Origin: Gemmatimonadetes bacterium T265
Lineage (GTDB): Bacteria > Gemmatimonadota > Gemmatimonadetes > Gemmatimonadales > Gemmatimonadaceae
Length of the DNA: 64,000 bases
Reading direction: 5' to 3'
NCBI GenBank assembly: GCA_019973575.1
Contig: BPUI01000006.1
Coordinates: 30,927-94,926 of the forward strand
The notes under the pieces were generated by a model. It was not told the origin of the DNA. It searched no databases and saw only the letters and a list, made by a program, of their open reading frames with translations. The position numbers and the translations under genes are program-made. Shown one piece after another: positions 8,594-16,449 of the stretch; position 1 is the first letter of the stretch, and every line of letters starts with the position of its first letter.

Positions 8594-9233
8594 CGACGCG
8601 CGCCGCCGTCGCCGCCGCACTCTCGCCCGCGGGCACCACCGGCACGCCGCGGCGCTCCGCCTCGTCCCGCAGCCAGCAGCCGTACAGCCAGCTCCGCCGC
8701 ACCTCGCGCGACTGCTGAGCCGCCGTGAGCCACTGGAACCCGCGCCCGCGCGCCAGGTAGCGCGCGCGCAGGCACGTCTCGTCCGGCTCCCACAGGTACA
8801 CCGCGCGGACGCGCCGGCCCACGGGCACGCCGTCGAAGACGCGCTGGGCGGCGAGCGCCGGGACGAGCGTGTCGCCTTCCAACACCATCGACGCGCGCGT
8901 GGCCGCGTGCAACGCGATCACCACCTCGAGTGCCGCGGACATGCAGCGCGCCACCTCGATCCAGCGCGCACAGAGGGCCTCGGCGCTCAGCGCGTCGGGC
9001 GCGTCGGCCGCGCAGTCGGCGTGCAACGCCGGATGCGTTTCGGCCGTGGTCGCCCGCGCGAGGAGCAGGCGGTGGCCGTCCACCTGGGACCACGCCACGC
9101 CGAAGCGCTGCGCCAGCTCCCGGGCGACCGTCGACTTCCCGACGCCGGAGCTGCCGCCGAGCAGCAGCACCTCCCAGGGCCGCGCCGCCGACGGCGCGGC
9201 CGCGGGGCCGTCAGTGCGCGCTGGCCTCGGCAT
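8574..9233 (-). CDS. P-loop kinase-like ATPase
   Basis: 219 residues. A Walker A motif GGSSGVGKST sits at about residues 26-35, followed by VDGHRLLLARAT, and ARGRGFQWLTAAQQSREVRRSWLYGCWL towards the end. The pattern resembles 2-phosphoglycerate kinase or zeta-toxin-type small-molecule kinases. The gene is alone on the minus strand between two plus-strand RiPP genes. It might phosphorylate the peptide or a sugar, or simply be a bystander; nothing in the sequence decides this. It begins 250 bp from the E1-like gene, sharing the divergent control region. Confidence 0.7.
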   Translation of the reverse strand: MPRPARTDGPAAAPSAARPWEVLLLGGSSGVGKSTVARELAQRFGVAWSQVDGHRLLLARATTAETHPALHADCAADAPDALSAEALCARWIEVARCMSAALEVVIALHAATRASMVLEGDTLVPALAAQRVFDGVPVGRRVRAVYLWEPDETCLRARYLARGRGFQWLTAAQQSREVRRSWLYGCWLRDEAERRGVPVVPAGESAAATAARVVSRLGA

Positions 9234-9272
9234 GCGACGCGAGACACGGGCGGCGGGTTGGTAGACCGCGCC

Positions 9273-9287
9273 CTCTATCGACTAGAG
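9273..9287. promoter_or_regulatory. Palindrome CTCTA-TCGAC-TAGAG, candidate operator
   Basis: Second copy of the CTCTA-N5-TAGAG palindrome, in the gap between the divergent kinase and E1-like genes. It differs from the copy at 6531-6545 only in the two central bases before TAGAG. It lies 196 bp upstream of the E1-like ATG. Confidence 0.55.
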
Positions 9288-9428
9288 CCGTGGATCGGCC
9301 GACGCGCGGCACGCCCCGCGATGCGATACGTAACGGATTGCGATGTAATGACTTATGGACGTCGTCTGCGGGCACCTCGCTTGCCCAGTGCGGCTTTCGT
9401 GCCTCGTGGCGAGACCCGTCACGTCAAT

Positions 9429-9458
9429 GGTCCTCCGTACGGTGGTCCTCCGTACGGT
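9429..9458 (+). repeat. Tandem 15-bp repeat upstream of the E1-like gene
   Basis: GGTCCTCCGTACGGT occurs twice back to back. Each copy contains CGTACGGT, and the CGTACGGTG 9-mer is also found at 6436-6444 in the other divergent gap of this cluster. The pair ends 24 bp before the ATG at 9483, near the AGGAG ribosome-binding site at about 9472, so it could be an operator or an mRNA leader element. Confidence 0.55.
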
Positions 9459-9482
9459 GCGTGCTTCACTTCAGGAGATCGC

Positions 9483-10691
9483 ATGTTCCCCACCGCATCG
9501 ACTTGCCTCCGTGGTCCCGGTCGCGCCGAGGGGTGGGACGGCGCGCCCAGCGCCGACTTCTCGCCCGACGAGATCGCCCGCTACAGCCGGCACTTGATCT
9601 TGCCCGAGGTCGGGTTCGACGGCCAGGCGCGCCTGAAGGCCGCACGCGTGTTGCTCGTCGGCGCCGGCGGGCTCGGGTCGCCTCTCGCGCTCTATCTCGC
9701 GGCGGCCGGGGTCGGCACGATCGGCGTCGTCGACTTCGACATCGTCGAGGCGTCCAACCTGCACCGCCAGGTGCTCCACGGGACGCGCGACCTCGGGCGC
9801 CCGAAGCTCGAGTCGGCGCGCGAGCGCATCGCCGACGTGAACCCGCACGTGCGCGTCGAGGGGCACCCGGTCCGACTCGACGCCGGCAACGCCCTCGACA
9901 TCGTGCGCGCGTACGACGTGGTCGTCGACGGGACGGACAACTTCCCGACGCGCTACCTGGTCAACGACGCGTGCGTGCTCGCGGGACGGCCTAACGTTTA
10001 CGGCTCGGTCTACCGCTTCGAAGGGCAGCTCTCGGTGTTCGGGACGCGCGGCGGCCCGTGTTACCGCTGCCTGTTCCGCGAGCCGCCGCCGCAGGGGCTG
10101 GTCCCGAGTTGCGCCGAGGGCGGCGTGCTGGGCGTGCTGCCGGGGGTCATCGGCTCGATGCAGGCCCTGGAGACGATCAAGCTGCTCCTCGGCCTCGACG
10201 ACACGCTGGCCGGACGCCTGCTGCTGTTCGACGCGCTCGGCATGCGGTGGCGCGAGCGCCGCGTTCGCCGCGACCCCGCGTGCCCCGCGTGCGGCGACCA
10301 CCCCACGATCACCGAGCTGGCGGACGCCGCGGCGTTTTGCGCCGGCGCGCACGGGCCGGCGTCGGACGGCGTCCCGACCATCGCGGCGCGGGAGCTCGCG
10401 TCGCGCCTGTCCGCCGGTGAAGGAATCATCCTGCTCGACGTGCGCGATCCCCATGAGTGGCGCGTCGCCAACCTGCACGAGTACGGCGCGCGGCTGGTCC
10501 CGCTCGGCGAGTTCGAGGACTCGATCGCGACGATCGACCTCGGGGCGCCGATCGTCGTGCACTGCCGCTCGGGCGCCCGGAGCGCGACCGCAGTGCGGCG
10601 GCTGCTCGACGCCGGCGCGACGCGCGTGTGGAACCTCGACGGCGGCATGCTCGCGTGGCGTCGCGACGTCGACCCGTCGAAGCCCGGGTGA
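9483..10691 (+). CDS. moeB: MoeB/ThiF-family E1-like adenylyltransferase fused to rhodanese
   Basis: 402 residues; the ATG follows an AGGAG ribosome-binding site. N-terminal domain: VLLVGAGGLGSPLALYLAAAG (ATP-binding), DFDIVEASNLHRQVL, VDGTDNFPTRYLVNDAC, paired zinc cysteines (CYRC and CPAC) and SCAEGGVLG, all typical of MoeB/ThiF. The C-terminal ~110 residues are a rhodanese domain with active-site loop VHCRSGARSA and the NLDGGMLAW ending. Such fusions adenylate a sulfur carrier's Gly-Gly end and then transfer persulfide sulfur to it. With the carrier at 6705-6977 this makes a complete sulfur-delivery module inside a YcaO/TfuA cluster. Confidence 0.92.
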   Translation: MFPTASTCLRGPGRAEGWDGAPSADFSPDEIARYSRHLILPEVGFDGQARLKAARVLLVGAGGLGSPLALYLAAAGVGTIGVVDFDIVEASNLHRQVLHGTRDLGRPKLESARERIADVNPHVRVEGHPVRLDAGNALDIVRAYDVVVDGTDNFPTRYLVNDACVLAGRPNVYGSVYRFEGQLSVFGTRGGPCYRCLFREPPPQGLVPSCAEGGVLGVLPGVIGSMQALETIKLLLGLDDTLAGRLLLFDALGMRWRERRVRRDPACPACGDHPTITELADAAAFCAGAHGPASDGVPTIAARELASRLSAGEGIILLDVRDPHEWRVANLHEYGARLVPLGEFEDSIATIDLGAPIVVHCRSGARSATAVRRLLDAGATRVWNLDGGMLAWRRDVDPSKPG

Positions 10692-10815
10692 TGCATGCCC
10701 CGGCGTCACCCCGGCAGTGCCATCGCCGCCGGCGCGCGCCACTCGGCGTTCTGCCCTCACCCGCGGCAGCCGCTGCGGCCGCGACCGTCGCCCCTTTCCC
10801 TCGGCACGCCCCACG

Positions 10816-11172
10816 ATGAGTCAGTCGTTTGCTGCCTCCCCCGTTCGCGACCCGCGCCTGCAGCAGGTCCTCGACCGCGCCGCGACCGATCCGCACTTCC
10901 GTGAGCGGCTCCTGACCGCCCCGCACGAGGCGATCCGCGAGACGTTCGGCGTCGAAATCCCGGTCAGCTTCCGCATCAAGTTCATCGAGCGCGGCGTCGA
11001 CGTCGACGCGCTTATCGTGCTTCCGGGCATCGCACGCCCCGTCGTTGCTCCAGACGGCGAGCGGGACGACGCGTCGCTCGACGCCGTCGCAGGCGGCGCG
11101 TCCGATCCGGATCGGGTGGGGCCCGCCGGAGGCGTCGACCCGGCCGGGTGGACCGGAACCGGCTGGAGCTGA
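10816..11172 (+). CDS. RiPP precursor with nitrile-hydratase-type (NHLP) leader
   Basis: 118 residues from ATG 10816. The leader resembles NHLP peptides: VLDRAATDPHFRERLL, then HEAIRETFGVEIPVSFRIKF, a LIVLPGIARP segment and the cut site DDASLDAVAGG. The predicted core is about 24 residues, rich in Gly, Pro, Asp and Trp (ASDPDRVGPAGGVDPAGWTG then TGWS), again with no Cys. It lies 124 bp after the E1-rhodanese gene. Two leader classes in one cluster imply either two products or one substrate plus one leader-like accessory protein. Some NHLP proteins lack any processed core, so its precursor status is likely but not certain. Confidence 0.78.
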   Translation: MSQSFAASPVRDPRLQQVLDRAATDPHFRERLLTAPHEAIRETFGVEIPVSFRIKFIERGVDVDALIVLPGIARPVVAPDGERDDASLDAVAGGASDPDRVGPAGGVDPAGWTGTGWS

Positions 11173-11205
11173 TTCGACGCCGCATGGCCGTCCGCGCGGC
11201 ATTGC

Positions 11206-11239
11206 GTGACAGGTCAGCCGATTCCCTCGGCTCTGTCAC
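11206..11239 (+). terminator. Stem-loop after the second precursor gene
   Basis: GTGACAG and AGCCGA on the left pair with TCGGCT and CTGTCAC on the right across a TTCCC loop, with a 3-nt bulge. It lies 33 bp after the stop codon at 11172. No T-tract follows. The right arm overlaps GGCTCTGTCACGTTG, which also looks like an IS6-type terminal repeat, so it may have arisen from the decayed element next to it. Confidence 0.5.
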
Positions 11240-11299
11240 GTTGACGCCGGGAAGGCGTTCATTGGGCGGAGGTGATGCGATCGGGCGTCCCCGTACTCT

Positions 11300-11572
11300 G
11301 CGTCGAGAGGCGGCCCGCAGGCCCGCCACGTCGTGCCAGGTGGCGCTGCGCTCGCGCATGGTCGCGCGGTACGCGGTGGCACCCAGTAGGTGGTGCCGCG
11401 GGCGGAACAGGTTGCCCGCCCGGGCGAACGCGTCGAGGAACTGCTGGGCCGAGGCGGCCGAGCGGAATCGGCCCATCACCCGTTCGCGCAGCCGGGTGAG
11501 GAGATGCGCCTGCTCAACGCTGCGGGCGTCGTGCCTTTCGGCGAGCGCTGTTTCGGGATATTCGTGGAGCAT
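11300..11572 (-). pseudogene. IS6-family transposase remnant (C-terminal part)
   Basis: A minus-strand frame encodes SVEQAHLLTRLRERVMGRFR, SAQQFLDAFARAGNLFRPRH and ERSATWHDVAGL, which match the last ~75 residues of IS6-type DDE transposases, including the region around the catalytic glutamate (VEQ). Everything N-terminal is missing. The frame runs on without homology after about 11300. The surrounding 11,173-11,822 holds no intact gene. GGCTCTGTCACGTTG at 11229-11243 may be the leftover terminal repeat. Confidence 0.7.
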
Positions 11573-11822
11573 TCGACTCGAAATGTGTGGAGCCCAGACG
11601 TTCTGTTCTGGGTTCCTCTTTCAACCGAAATCCACACCGTGCGCACAACGACGCCAGCCGTCGTCGCCCGCGGGGCGCTCCAGGGTTCGCGCACGGTCGT
11701 GTCGGAGCGGAGCGCGTCCAGAGCGCGGCCGCCCGGGCACGCGCGGCGCCTGTGGTCGGACGGCATCGCGGGACGTGCGGCGGCCGCCGATCGTGGCGCG
11801 TTCGGCGCTCGCGGTCGTCCCG

Positions 11823-12344
11823 CTACTTCCGGTAGACGAACACGTCCCCGAAGAAATTGTCAATCAGCGTCAGGGTACTCCCGGCAGTAAACGTCCCCGT
11901 CTCGGTGTCCGCGGAAGCATCGAACCGGGCGGTGATCACGGAATCGGTCGCGCTCCACCGTCCCGTCTCGTGCTCCTGCGTCGTGGTGGTCTGCCCGCCG
12001 GGCGGCGTATGTCGGAACGTCTGCACGTGGGCGAGCGTCTGATCGGCGGCCAGCGTGAGCGTGTCCGCCACGTACACCGAGATCGTGCTGTCCAGGCCCG
12101 TCCCGGTGATCGGCAACCGCGACCCGTTCACGGTCTGGAGGGCGTATACGCCGGGCACCGGGAAGCGCGGGGTGAGCGGGTCGTGACCGCTCGCCCCACA
12201 CGCGGCCGCGCACAGCACCACCGACGCCGCGGCGACCGCCCGCCGGGCGGGGATCGCGGTCGAGCGCGCCGGCGTGGACCGGCGCGTCGTGGGTCCGTGC
12301 GTCCTGTCGGGTTGCCGAGCCGGAGGAGAACCGAGGCGACGCAT
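11823..12344 (-). CDS. Putative lipoprotein of unknown function
   Basis: 173 residues. A basic N-terminus is followed by a hydrophobic run (AVAAASVVLCAAAC) ending in a lipobox-like cysteine. The mature part is rich in beta-prone Thr/Asp/Gly stretches (GVYALQTVNGSRLPI, SVYVADTLTLAADQTL, GRWSATDSVITARFDAS, FTAGSTLTLIDNFFGDVFVYRK). That pattern resembles small outer-membrane lipoproteins of Gemmatimonadota, where it reads as a lipocalin-like barrel. I assign no function. It is a single-gene unit with an IS6 remnant beyond its 3' end and an AlkB fragment on the other side. Confidence 0.72.
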   Translation of the reverse strand: MRRLGSPPARQPDRTHGPTTRRSTPARSTAIPARRAVAAASVVLCAAACGASGHDPLTPRFPVPGVYALQTVNGSRLPITGTGLDSTISVYVADTLTLAADQTLAHVQTFRHTPPGGQTTTTQEHETGRWSATDSVITARFDASADTETGTFTAGSTLTLIDNFFGDVFVYRK

Positions 12345-12415
12345 GGGGGGGGTGGGGTGCGGGCACCGGAGGTCCCCACGGTATCACCGGGACGGCGCGC
12401 CGGCAACAACGCCTC

Positions 12416-12748
12416 GTGGCGGCGGCCTGCGCCGGCCTCGCGCCCGAGCGCCTCGTCCAGGCGCTCGTGACGGAGTACCCGGCCGGCGCCGCCATCGGCT
12501 GGCACCGCGACTCGGCCGTCTTCGGCGACGTCGTCGGGATCGCGCGCCTCACTCCGTGCGTCTTCCGCCGCCGGCGGCCCGCGACCGATCCCGGAGCCAG
12601 CGCGTGGGAGCGCGTTCCGCTCACGACCGCGCCGCGGTCCGCGTACCTGCTCCGCGGCCCGGCGCGGGCCGAACGGGAGCACAACATCCCCGCCGTGGCC
12701 GCGCCCCGCGACTCGGTCACGTTCCGGAGCCCGCGCGCGATCGGGTGA
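12416..12748 (+). pseudogene. AlkB-type 2OG-Fe(II) dioxygenase fragment
   Basis: The ~110-residue product covers only the C-terminal half of an AlkB-like repair dioxygenase. Visible are EYPAGAAIGWHRDSAVFGDV (with the HxD iron ligands), CVFRRRR, PRSAYLLRGPARAEREHNIP (distal His) and DSVTFRS (the Arg that binds 2-oxoglutarate). The first ~90 residues normally forming the nucleotide-recognition lid are absent, and no upstream in-frame start restores them. The catalytic residues survive but the protein is probably not functional. Confidence 0.65.
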
Positions 12749-12820
12749 CGCCGCCGTCGTAGGACGCGGCGTGGACAACCGTCCGCCGCGCCTAACACCA
12801 GGTGCACATGCCTAACATAT

Positions 12821-12838
12821 CGAGAAGGGGGATTCTCG
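12821..12838 (+). promoter_or_regulatory. Small hairpin upstream of the tyrosine recombinase
   Basis: CGAGAA-GGGGGA-TTCTCG forms a perfect 6-bp stem about 90 bp before the recombinase ATG. It is flanked by GGTGCAC (about 12801) and GGTTGCACC (about 12843), a looser inverted repeat. It could be a recombinase binding site or a leader hairpin; neither can be decided here. Confidence 0.3.
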
Positions 12839-12927
12839 AAACCGGTTGCACCTTCGCGTAGGTTGTCGGCGGCGGGCGCGTTGGCCCGCACGTTCGCCTG
12901 GCCCGACCGCTGAGGAGACGAGCCCCG

Positions 12928-13971
12928 ATGTCGACGCCCCTGCTCCCGACCGCCCCGGCGCTGCTCCCGGTCGTGCTGCCCGACGGTGCGGCGCTCCCGG
13001 TGTGGTCCATGCCGGCCCCGCACGCCGCGGAGCGCCACCCCGCGCTCGTCTACCTGGCGTCCTTGGCCCCGGGCTCGCGCCGCACCATGCGCCAGAGCCT
13101 GGACGTGGTGGCCGCCCTCCTGACCGGCGGCCGCGCCGACCACGCCACCCTGCCCTGGCACCGGCTCCGCTACCAGCACACGACCGCCGTGCGCGCCGCG
13201 CTCGCCGAGCAGTACAAGCCCGCGACCGCGAACAAGGTGCTCGCCGCCCTGCGCGGCACGCTCAAGGCCGCGTGGCGCCTCGAGCTCGTCGACGCCGAGA
13301 ACTACCGCCGCGCGGCCGACGTCGTCGCCGTCCGCGGCACCTCAGCGCCGGCGGGTCGCGAGCTCACCCCGGGCGAGATCCGGGCGCTGCTCGAGACGTG
13401 CGCCGCCGACCCGAGCGTGGCCGGGCTGCGCGACGCGGCGGTGCTCGCGCTGCTCTACGGCGCGGGGCTCCGGCGCGCCGAGGCCGTGCGGTTAGGCACC
13501 GAGGACCTCGAGGCGGACGGCGCCAACGCCGGGCGGCTCACCGTACGCGGTAAGGGCAACAAGGCGGGGTTCGCCTACGTCCGCGGCGCCGCCCTCCAGG
13601 TGCTCCGCGGCTGGCTCGGCGCCCGCGGGCCCGCGCCGGGCGCCCTGCTGCTGCCCGTCTCGCAGCGGGGCGCGATCACGTACACGCGCGCCGACCGCGG
13701 CGGCCCCGAGGCGCCCGCCCGGCTGACGGAGCACGCCGTCTACAAGCGACTCCGCACGCGCGCCCTAGAAGCGGGTGTTAGGCCGTTCAGCCCGCACGAC
13801 TGCCGCCGCACGTTCGCCGGCGACCTCCTGGACGCCGGCGCCGACATCGCCACCGTGCAGCAGCTCCTCCGCCACGCGAGCGTGAACACCACGGCCAAGT
13901 ACGACCGCCGCGGCGAGCGCGCCAAGCGCGACGCCGCCGACCTCCTCCACTTCCCCCACGTCCGGTTCTGA
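12928..13971 (+). CDS. Tyrosine recombinase/integrase (XerC/D-like)
   Basis: 347 residues. The N-terminal ~140 residues form a SAM-like core-binding domain (RTMRQSLDVVAALLTG, KPATANKVLAALRGTLKAAW). The catalytic domain carries all expected residues: Arg182 in GAGLRRAEAVRL, Lys in RGKGNK, His290-x-x-Arg293 (HDCRR), His316 (LLRHASV) and the nucleophile Tyr325 (TAKYDRR). It is therefore probably active. Such enzymes integrate mobile units or resolve plasmid multimers; on a plasmid-like molecule either is possible. It stands alone, with a decayed AlkB gene before it and the second RiPP operon 550 bp after it. Confidence 0.9.
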   Translation: MSTPLLPTAPALLPVVLPDGAALPVWSMPAPHAAERHPALVYLASLAPGSRRTMRQSLDVVAALLTGGRADHATLPWHRLRYQHTTAVRAALAEQYKPATANKVLAALRGTLKAAWRLELVDAENYRRAADVVAVRGTSAPAGRELTPGEIRALLETCAADPSVAGLRDAAVLALLYGAGLRRAEAVRLGTEDLEADGANAGRLTVRGKGNKAGFAYVRGAALQVLRGWLGARGPAPGALLLPVSQRGAITYTRADRGGPEAPARLTEHAVYKRLRTRALEAGVRPFSPHDCRRTFAGDLLDAGADIATVQQLLRHASVNTTAKYDRRGERAKRDAADLLHFPHVRF

Positions 13972-14524
13972 CGAGTCTGGCGCGTCCGCGGTCGCCCGAC
14001 GGCGGGCGTCCCCGCGCGCCTAACGCGAACCGCCCGGGCCGGCGCGACCGCGCGACGTACGGGGCGCGTCGTTCGACCGGCTCCGGCGGCGGATTCCCGC
14101 GGCCTGACAGCGGACCGTCACGTTGGCGCCGCGACGGCTTCACCGAACCCGGTGCATCCCCCAATCCTTGTCGGCGTCGGCACCAGCCCCGTCCGGCGTC
14201 ATTCGGGCGTGATGACCGGTCCGGACGAAACTCGGGCAGGAGCGCGCCACCCAGCGAGCGGTGCGCCCCGCGAAACCTCAATCGCGGTCGCCCCCCGCCC
14301 CTTTGAGGTTCGTAAGAAACCTAAAGTCCGTGAAGCCCAGATGCGTTAGCGTCGCCGGGCAACCGGAGCTGCGAGTCACCTTGGCACCAGCTCGGAGGGC
14401 GGGCATGCTAGCGCAACTCGCCGGTCGGGTGTCTCTTACAACCCGCGGCGGCCGAACTTCCATAATACGGATTTTCCATCATCCGCGACTTGGGCCCGCT
14501 TTCCCTCAACACCCGTCGTCTGCC
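13972..14524. other. Intergenic region before the cyclophane RiPP operon
   Basis: This 553-bp stretch has no convincing gene. It contains a GCCTAAC heptamer at 14018-14024 and, at 14112-14130, GGACCGTCACGTTGGCGCC, which resembles the IS6-like end at 11229 in the same orientation. The last ~70 bp before the small precursor are less GC-rich (CATAATACGG near 14462-14471), the most likely promoter area, though I cannot define a -35 box. Confidence 0.45.
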
Positions 14525-14710
14525 ATGAGCGATCTTCCGCACGCGCCCGAGGATCTCGAGCTGGCGCGCCCACCGCATCTCACCCCGCGCCCCGTCGATC
14601 TGAGCATGCACCCGGTGTTGGCCCGACTCATCGACGAGGTCAGGATCGAGCACCCGGCCGGGCCTCAGGCATACAACCGGACCCATAACCGTCACAACCG
14701 CACGCGGTGA
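14525..14710 (+). CDS. yhhA: Cyclophane RiPP precursor with Y-H-H tail
   Basis: 61 residues. The N-terminal part is acidic and Pro-rich (SDLPHAPEDLELARPPHL), and LARLIDEVRIEHP looks like a helical recognition segment. The tail AYNRTHNRHNRTR has aromatic residues at three-residue spacing followed by Asn-Arg: YNR, HNR, HNR. That is the pattern used by triceptide-type radical SAM enzymes, which join the aromatic ring to the beta-carbon of the residue two positions on. The gene stands 21 bp before a radical SAM/SPASM gene. I recall the family name YhhA for such Y-H-H precursors and offer it with moderate confidence. The modification sites are inferred. Confidence 0.75.
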   Translation: MSDLPHAPEDLELARPPHLTPRPVDLSMHPVLARLIDEVRIEHPAGPQAYNRTHNRHNRTR

Positions 14711-14731
14711 CGGCACACGCCGGCGGAGACC

Positions 14732-15856
14732 ATGGTCGTCGTTGACACTGTCCTCCTTAAGGTCGCGAGCCGCTGCAACATCAACTGCCGCTATTGCTAC
14801 GTCTTCAACATGGGGGACACGGGGTGGTCGCGTTCCCCCAAGCTGATGTCCGCGGAGACGTGCCATACGGCGGCGACGGCACTCGGCCGTCTCGCGGTAG
14901 CCCAGGGACGCGGATTCAGCGTCGTCCTGCACGGGGGCGAGCCGCTCCTGCTCGGCCTGACGCGCCTACGGTCGCTCATCGCGACATTGCGGGACGCGCT
15001 GCCGGCCGGGAGTCCGATCGGCATCCAGACGAATGGCGTGTTGATCGACCGCGACACGCTCGACGCGTGCGCGGAAGCGGGAGTGACGATCGCGGTCAGT
15101 CTCGACGGCCCACAGGCGGTGCATGACGCCCATCGGGTCGGCTTCAACGATGCCGGCACGTTCGACGCCGTCATGCGGGGACTCGCGCTACTTCGCGCCC
15201 ACCCAGCCGGGGGCGCGCTGTTCACCGGCCTGTTGGCGGTCATCGATCCGACGTCGAACCCGCGTGAGGTCTACGGGTTCTTCAAAGCGCTCAACCCCCC
15301 CAGCGTTGACTTCATCTACCGAGACGGCAACCACTCGCGTCTGCCCGCCGGTAAGCGCGCCATCGATACGTCGGAATACGGCGAATGGATGGTGGGCCTT
15401 CTCGACGCCTACCTCGACGACTCAGAGCCAATCGCAATTCGGGTCCTGGACGACATGATCAGAATGACGCTCGGCGGCACGGGCGCGAGCGACGATACCG
15501 GCGTGGACGACTACGGCATCCTCATCATCGATACCGACGGAACCGTCACGAAGAACGACACCCTGAAGAGCGTGTTCGATGGTGCCGACCGCTTCGAGTC
15601 GCCCCAGTCGGTGTACACGCACCACTTGCGCGACGTGGTCGGCTCCGACGAGTTCGTGCGATCCCACGCGGCGCAGCGCCCGAGCAGTGCGACGTGTCGC
15701 GCGTGTCCGTACCTCGCCACGTGCGGCGGCGGCATGTTGCTGCACCGCTGGCGCAACGATACGGGGTACGACAACCCGTCCGTGTACTGCGCCGACCAGC
15801 GCGTACTCCTTACCCACATTCGTCACCGGTTGGCCACCGTCGGGGTCATCTCGTGA
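14732..15856 (+). CDS. yhhB: Radical SAM/SPASM peptide maturase (cyclophane-forming)
   Basis: 374 residues. The radical SAM cluster motif is Cys15-x3-Cys19-x2-Cys22 (SRCNINCRYCYVFN). LHGGEPLLLG and IGIQTNGVLID follow as usual SAM-binding strands. The C-terminal SPASM-type region has CRACPYLATCGGG and a final cysteine in NPSVYCADQR, enough for auxiliary iron-sulfur clusters. The sequence resembles the FxsB/XyeB-type maturases that make three-residue cyclophanes. It follows the tiny precursor and overlaps the next gene by 4 bp (GTGA). Predicted action: C-C crosslinks between Tyr/His and the Arg two residues later in the precursor tail. Confidence 0.9.
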   Translation: MVVVDTVLLKVASRCNINCRYCYVFNMGDTGWSRSPKLMSAETCHTAATALGRLAVAQGRGFSVVLHGGEPLLLGLTRLRSLIATLRDALPAGSPIGIQTNGVLIDRDTLDACAEAGVTIAVSLDGPQAVHDAHRVGFNDAGTFDAVMRGLALLRAHPAGGALFTGLLAVIDPTSNPREVYGFFKALNPPSVDFIYRDGNHSRLPAGKRAIDTSEYGEWMVGLLDAYLDDSEPIAIRVLDDMIRMTLGGTGASDDTGVDDYGILIIDTDGTVTKNDTLKSVFDGADRFESPQSVYTHHLRDVVGSDEFVRSHAAQRPSSATCRACPYLATCGGGMLLHRWRNDTGYDNPSVYCADQRVLLTHIRHRLATVGVIS

Positions 15857-16449
15857 GTGCGTCGAACGGGCTTCGCCTGCGACGCGTTGAACACGCGAGC
15901 ACGCCGTTCCCGTACCTGTTCGCAGGCGAAGCGTTCGGCACGGTGCTCAGCGACGCCATCCTCGGTTGGCTCGAACGCGAGTCGCGGTGGACCTCCGTCA
16001 AAGCGTCTTTTTACGAGCAGTACGAGTTCAGCCTCGCCGACGTCGACCCGCCGGCTCCGCTGGCATTCCTCGCGGATCCGGCGCACATGGACGCCGTCCG
16101 TGTGCAGATGGAGCAGGCGTTCGACACGGCCCTTGGCGCAAAGGTGGATGCGACGGTGCACAAACTGCTCCCCGGGCAGCGGATCCGGATACACAACGAC
16201 TTCATCGAAGGTGCGGAAACGCACCGCCTGGTCGTTCAGCTCAACCGCGGATGGCGCGACGAGCAGGGGGGTTTCCTTATGCTCTTCAACAGCCCCGATC
16301 CGTCGGACGTGCACCGGGTGTTCAGCCCGTCGCACGACACCGCCGTCGCGTTCGCCATTTCGCCCGACTCGCACCACGCGGTCTCGACGATCCACACGGG
16401 CAAGCGGTTCACCCTCGTGTACTCCTTCTACGCCGCGGCCGGTGACTGA
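15853..16449 (+). CDS. yhhC: 2-oxoglutarate/Fe(II)-dependent peptide oxygenase
   Basis: 198 residues from a GTG overlapping the previous stop. Iron ligands are His114-x-Asp116 (IRIHNDF) and a distal His at 174 or 175 (DSHHAVSTIHTG), with Arg in GKRFTLVYSFY as the 2-oxoglutarate anchor. The double-stranded beta-helix pattern (THRLVVQLNRGW, GGFLMLFNS) fits prolyl-hydroxylase-like enzymes. Located between the radical SAM enzyme and the HExxH protein, it most likely hydroxylates the cyclophane peptide. I recall that the related family is called YhhC. Confidence 0.85.
   Translation: MSASNGLRLRRVEHASTPFPYLFAGEAFGTVLSDAILGWLERESRWTSVKASFYEQYEFSLADVDPPAPLAFLADPAHMDAVRVQMEQAFDTALGAKVDATVHKLLPGQRIRIHNDFIEGAETHRLVVQLNRGWRDEQGGFLMLFNSPDPSDVHRVFSPSHDTAVAFAISPDSHHAVSTIHTGKRFTLVYSFYAAAGD

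Noticed and set aside
11229..14130. Composite transposon between two IS6-like ends
   Set aside because: The two ends at 11229 and 14112 are in the same orientation and match only roughly; no duplications support it.
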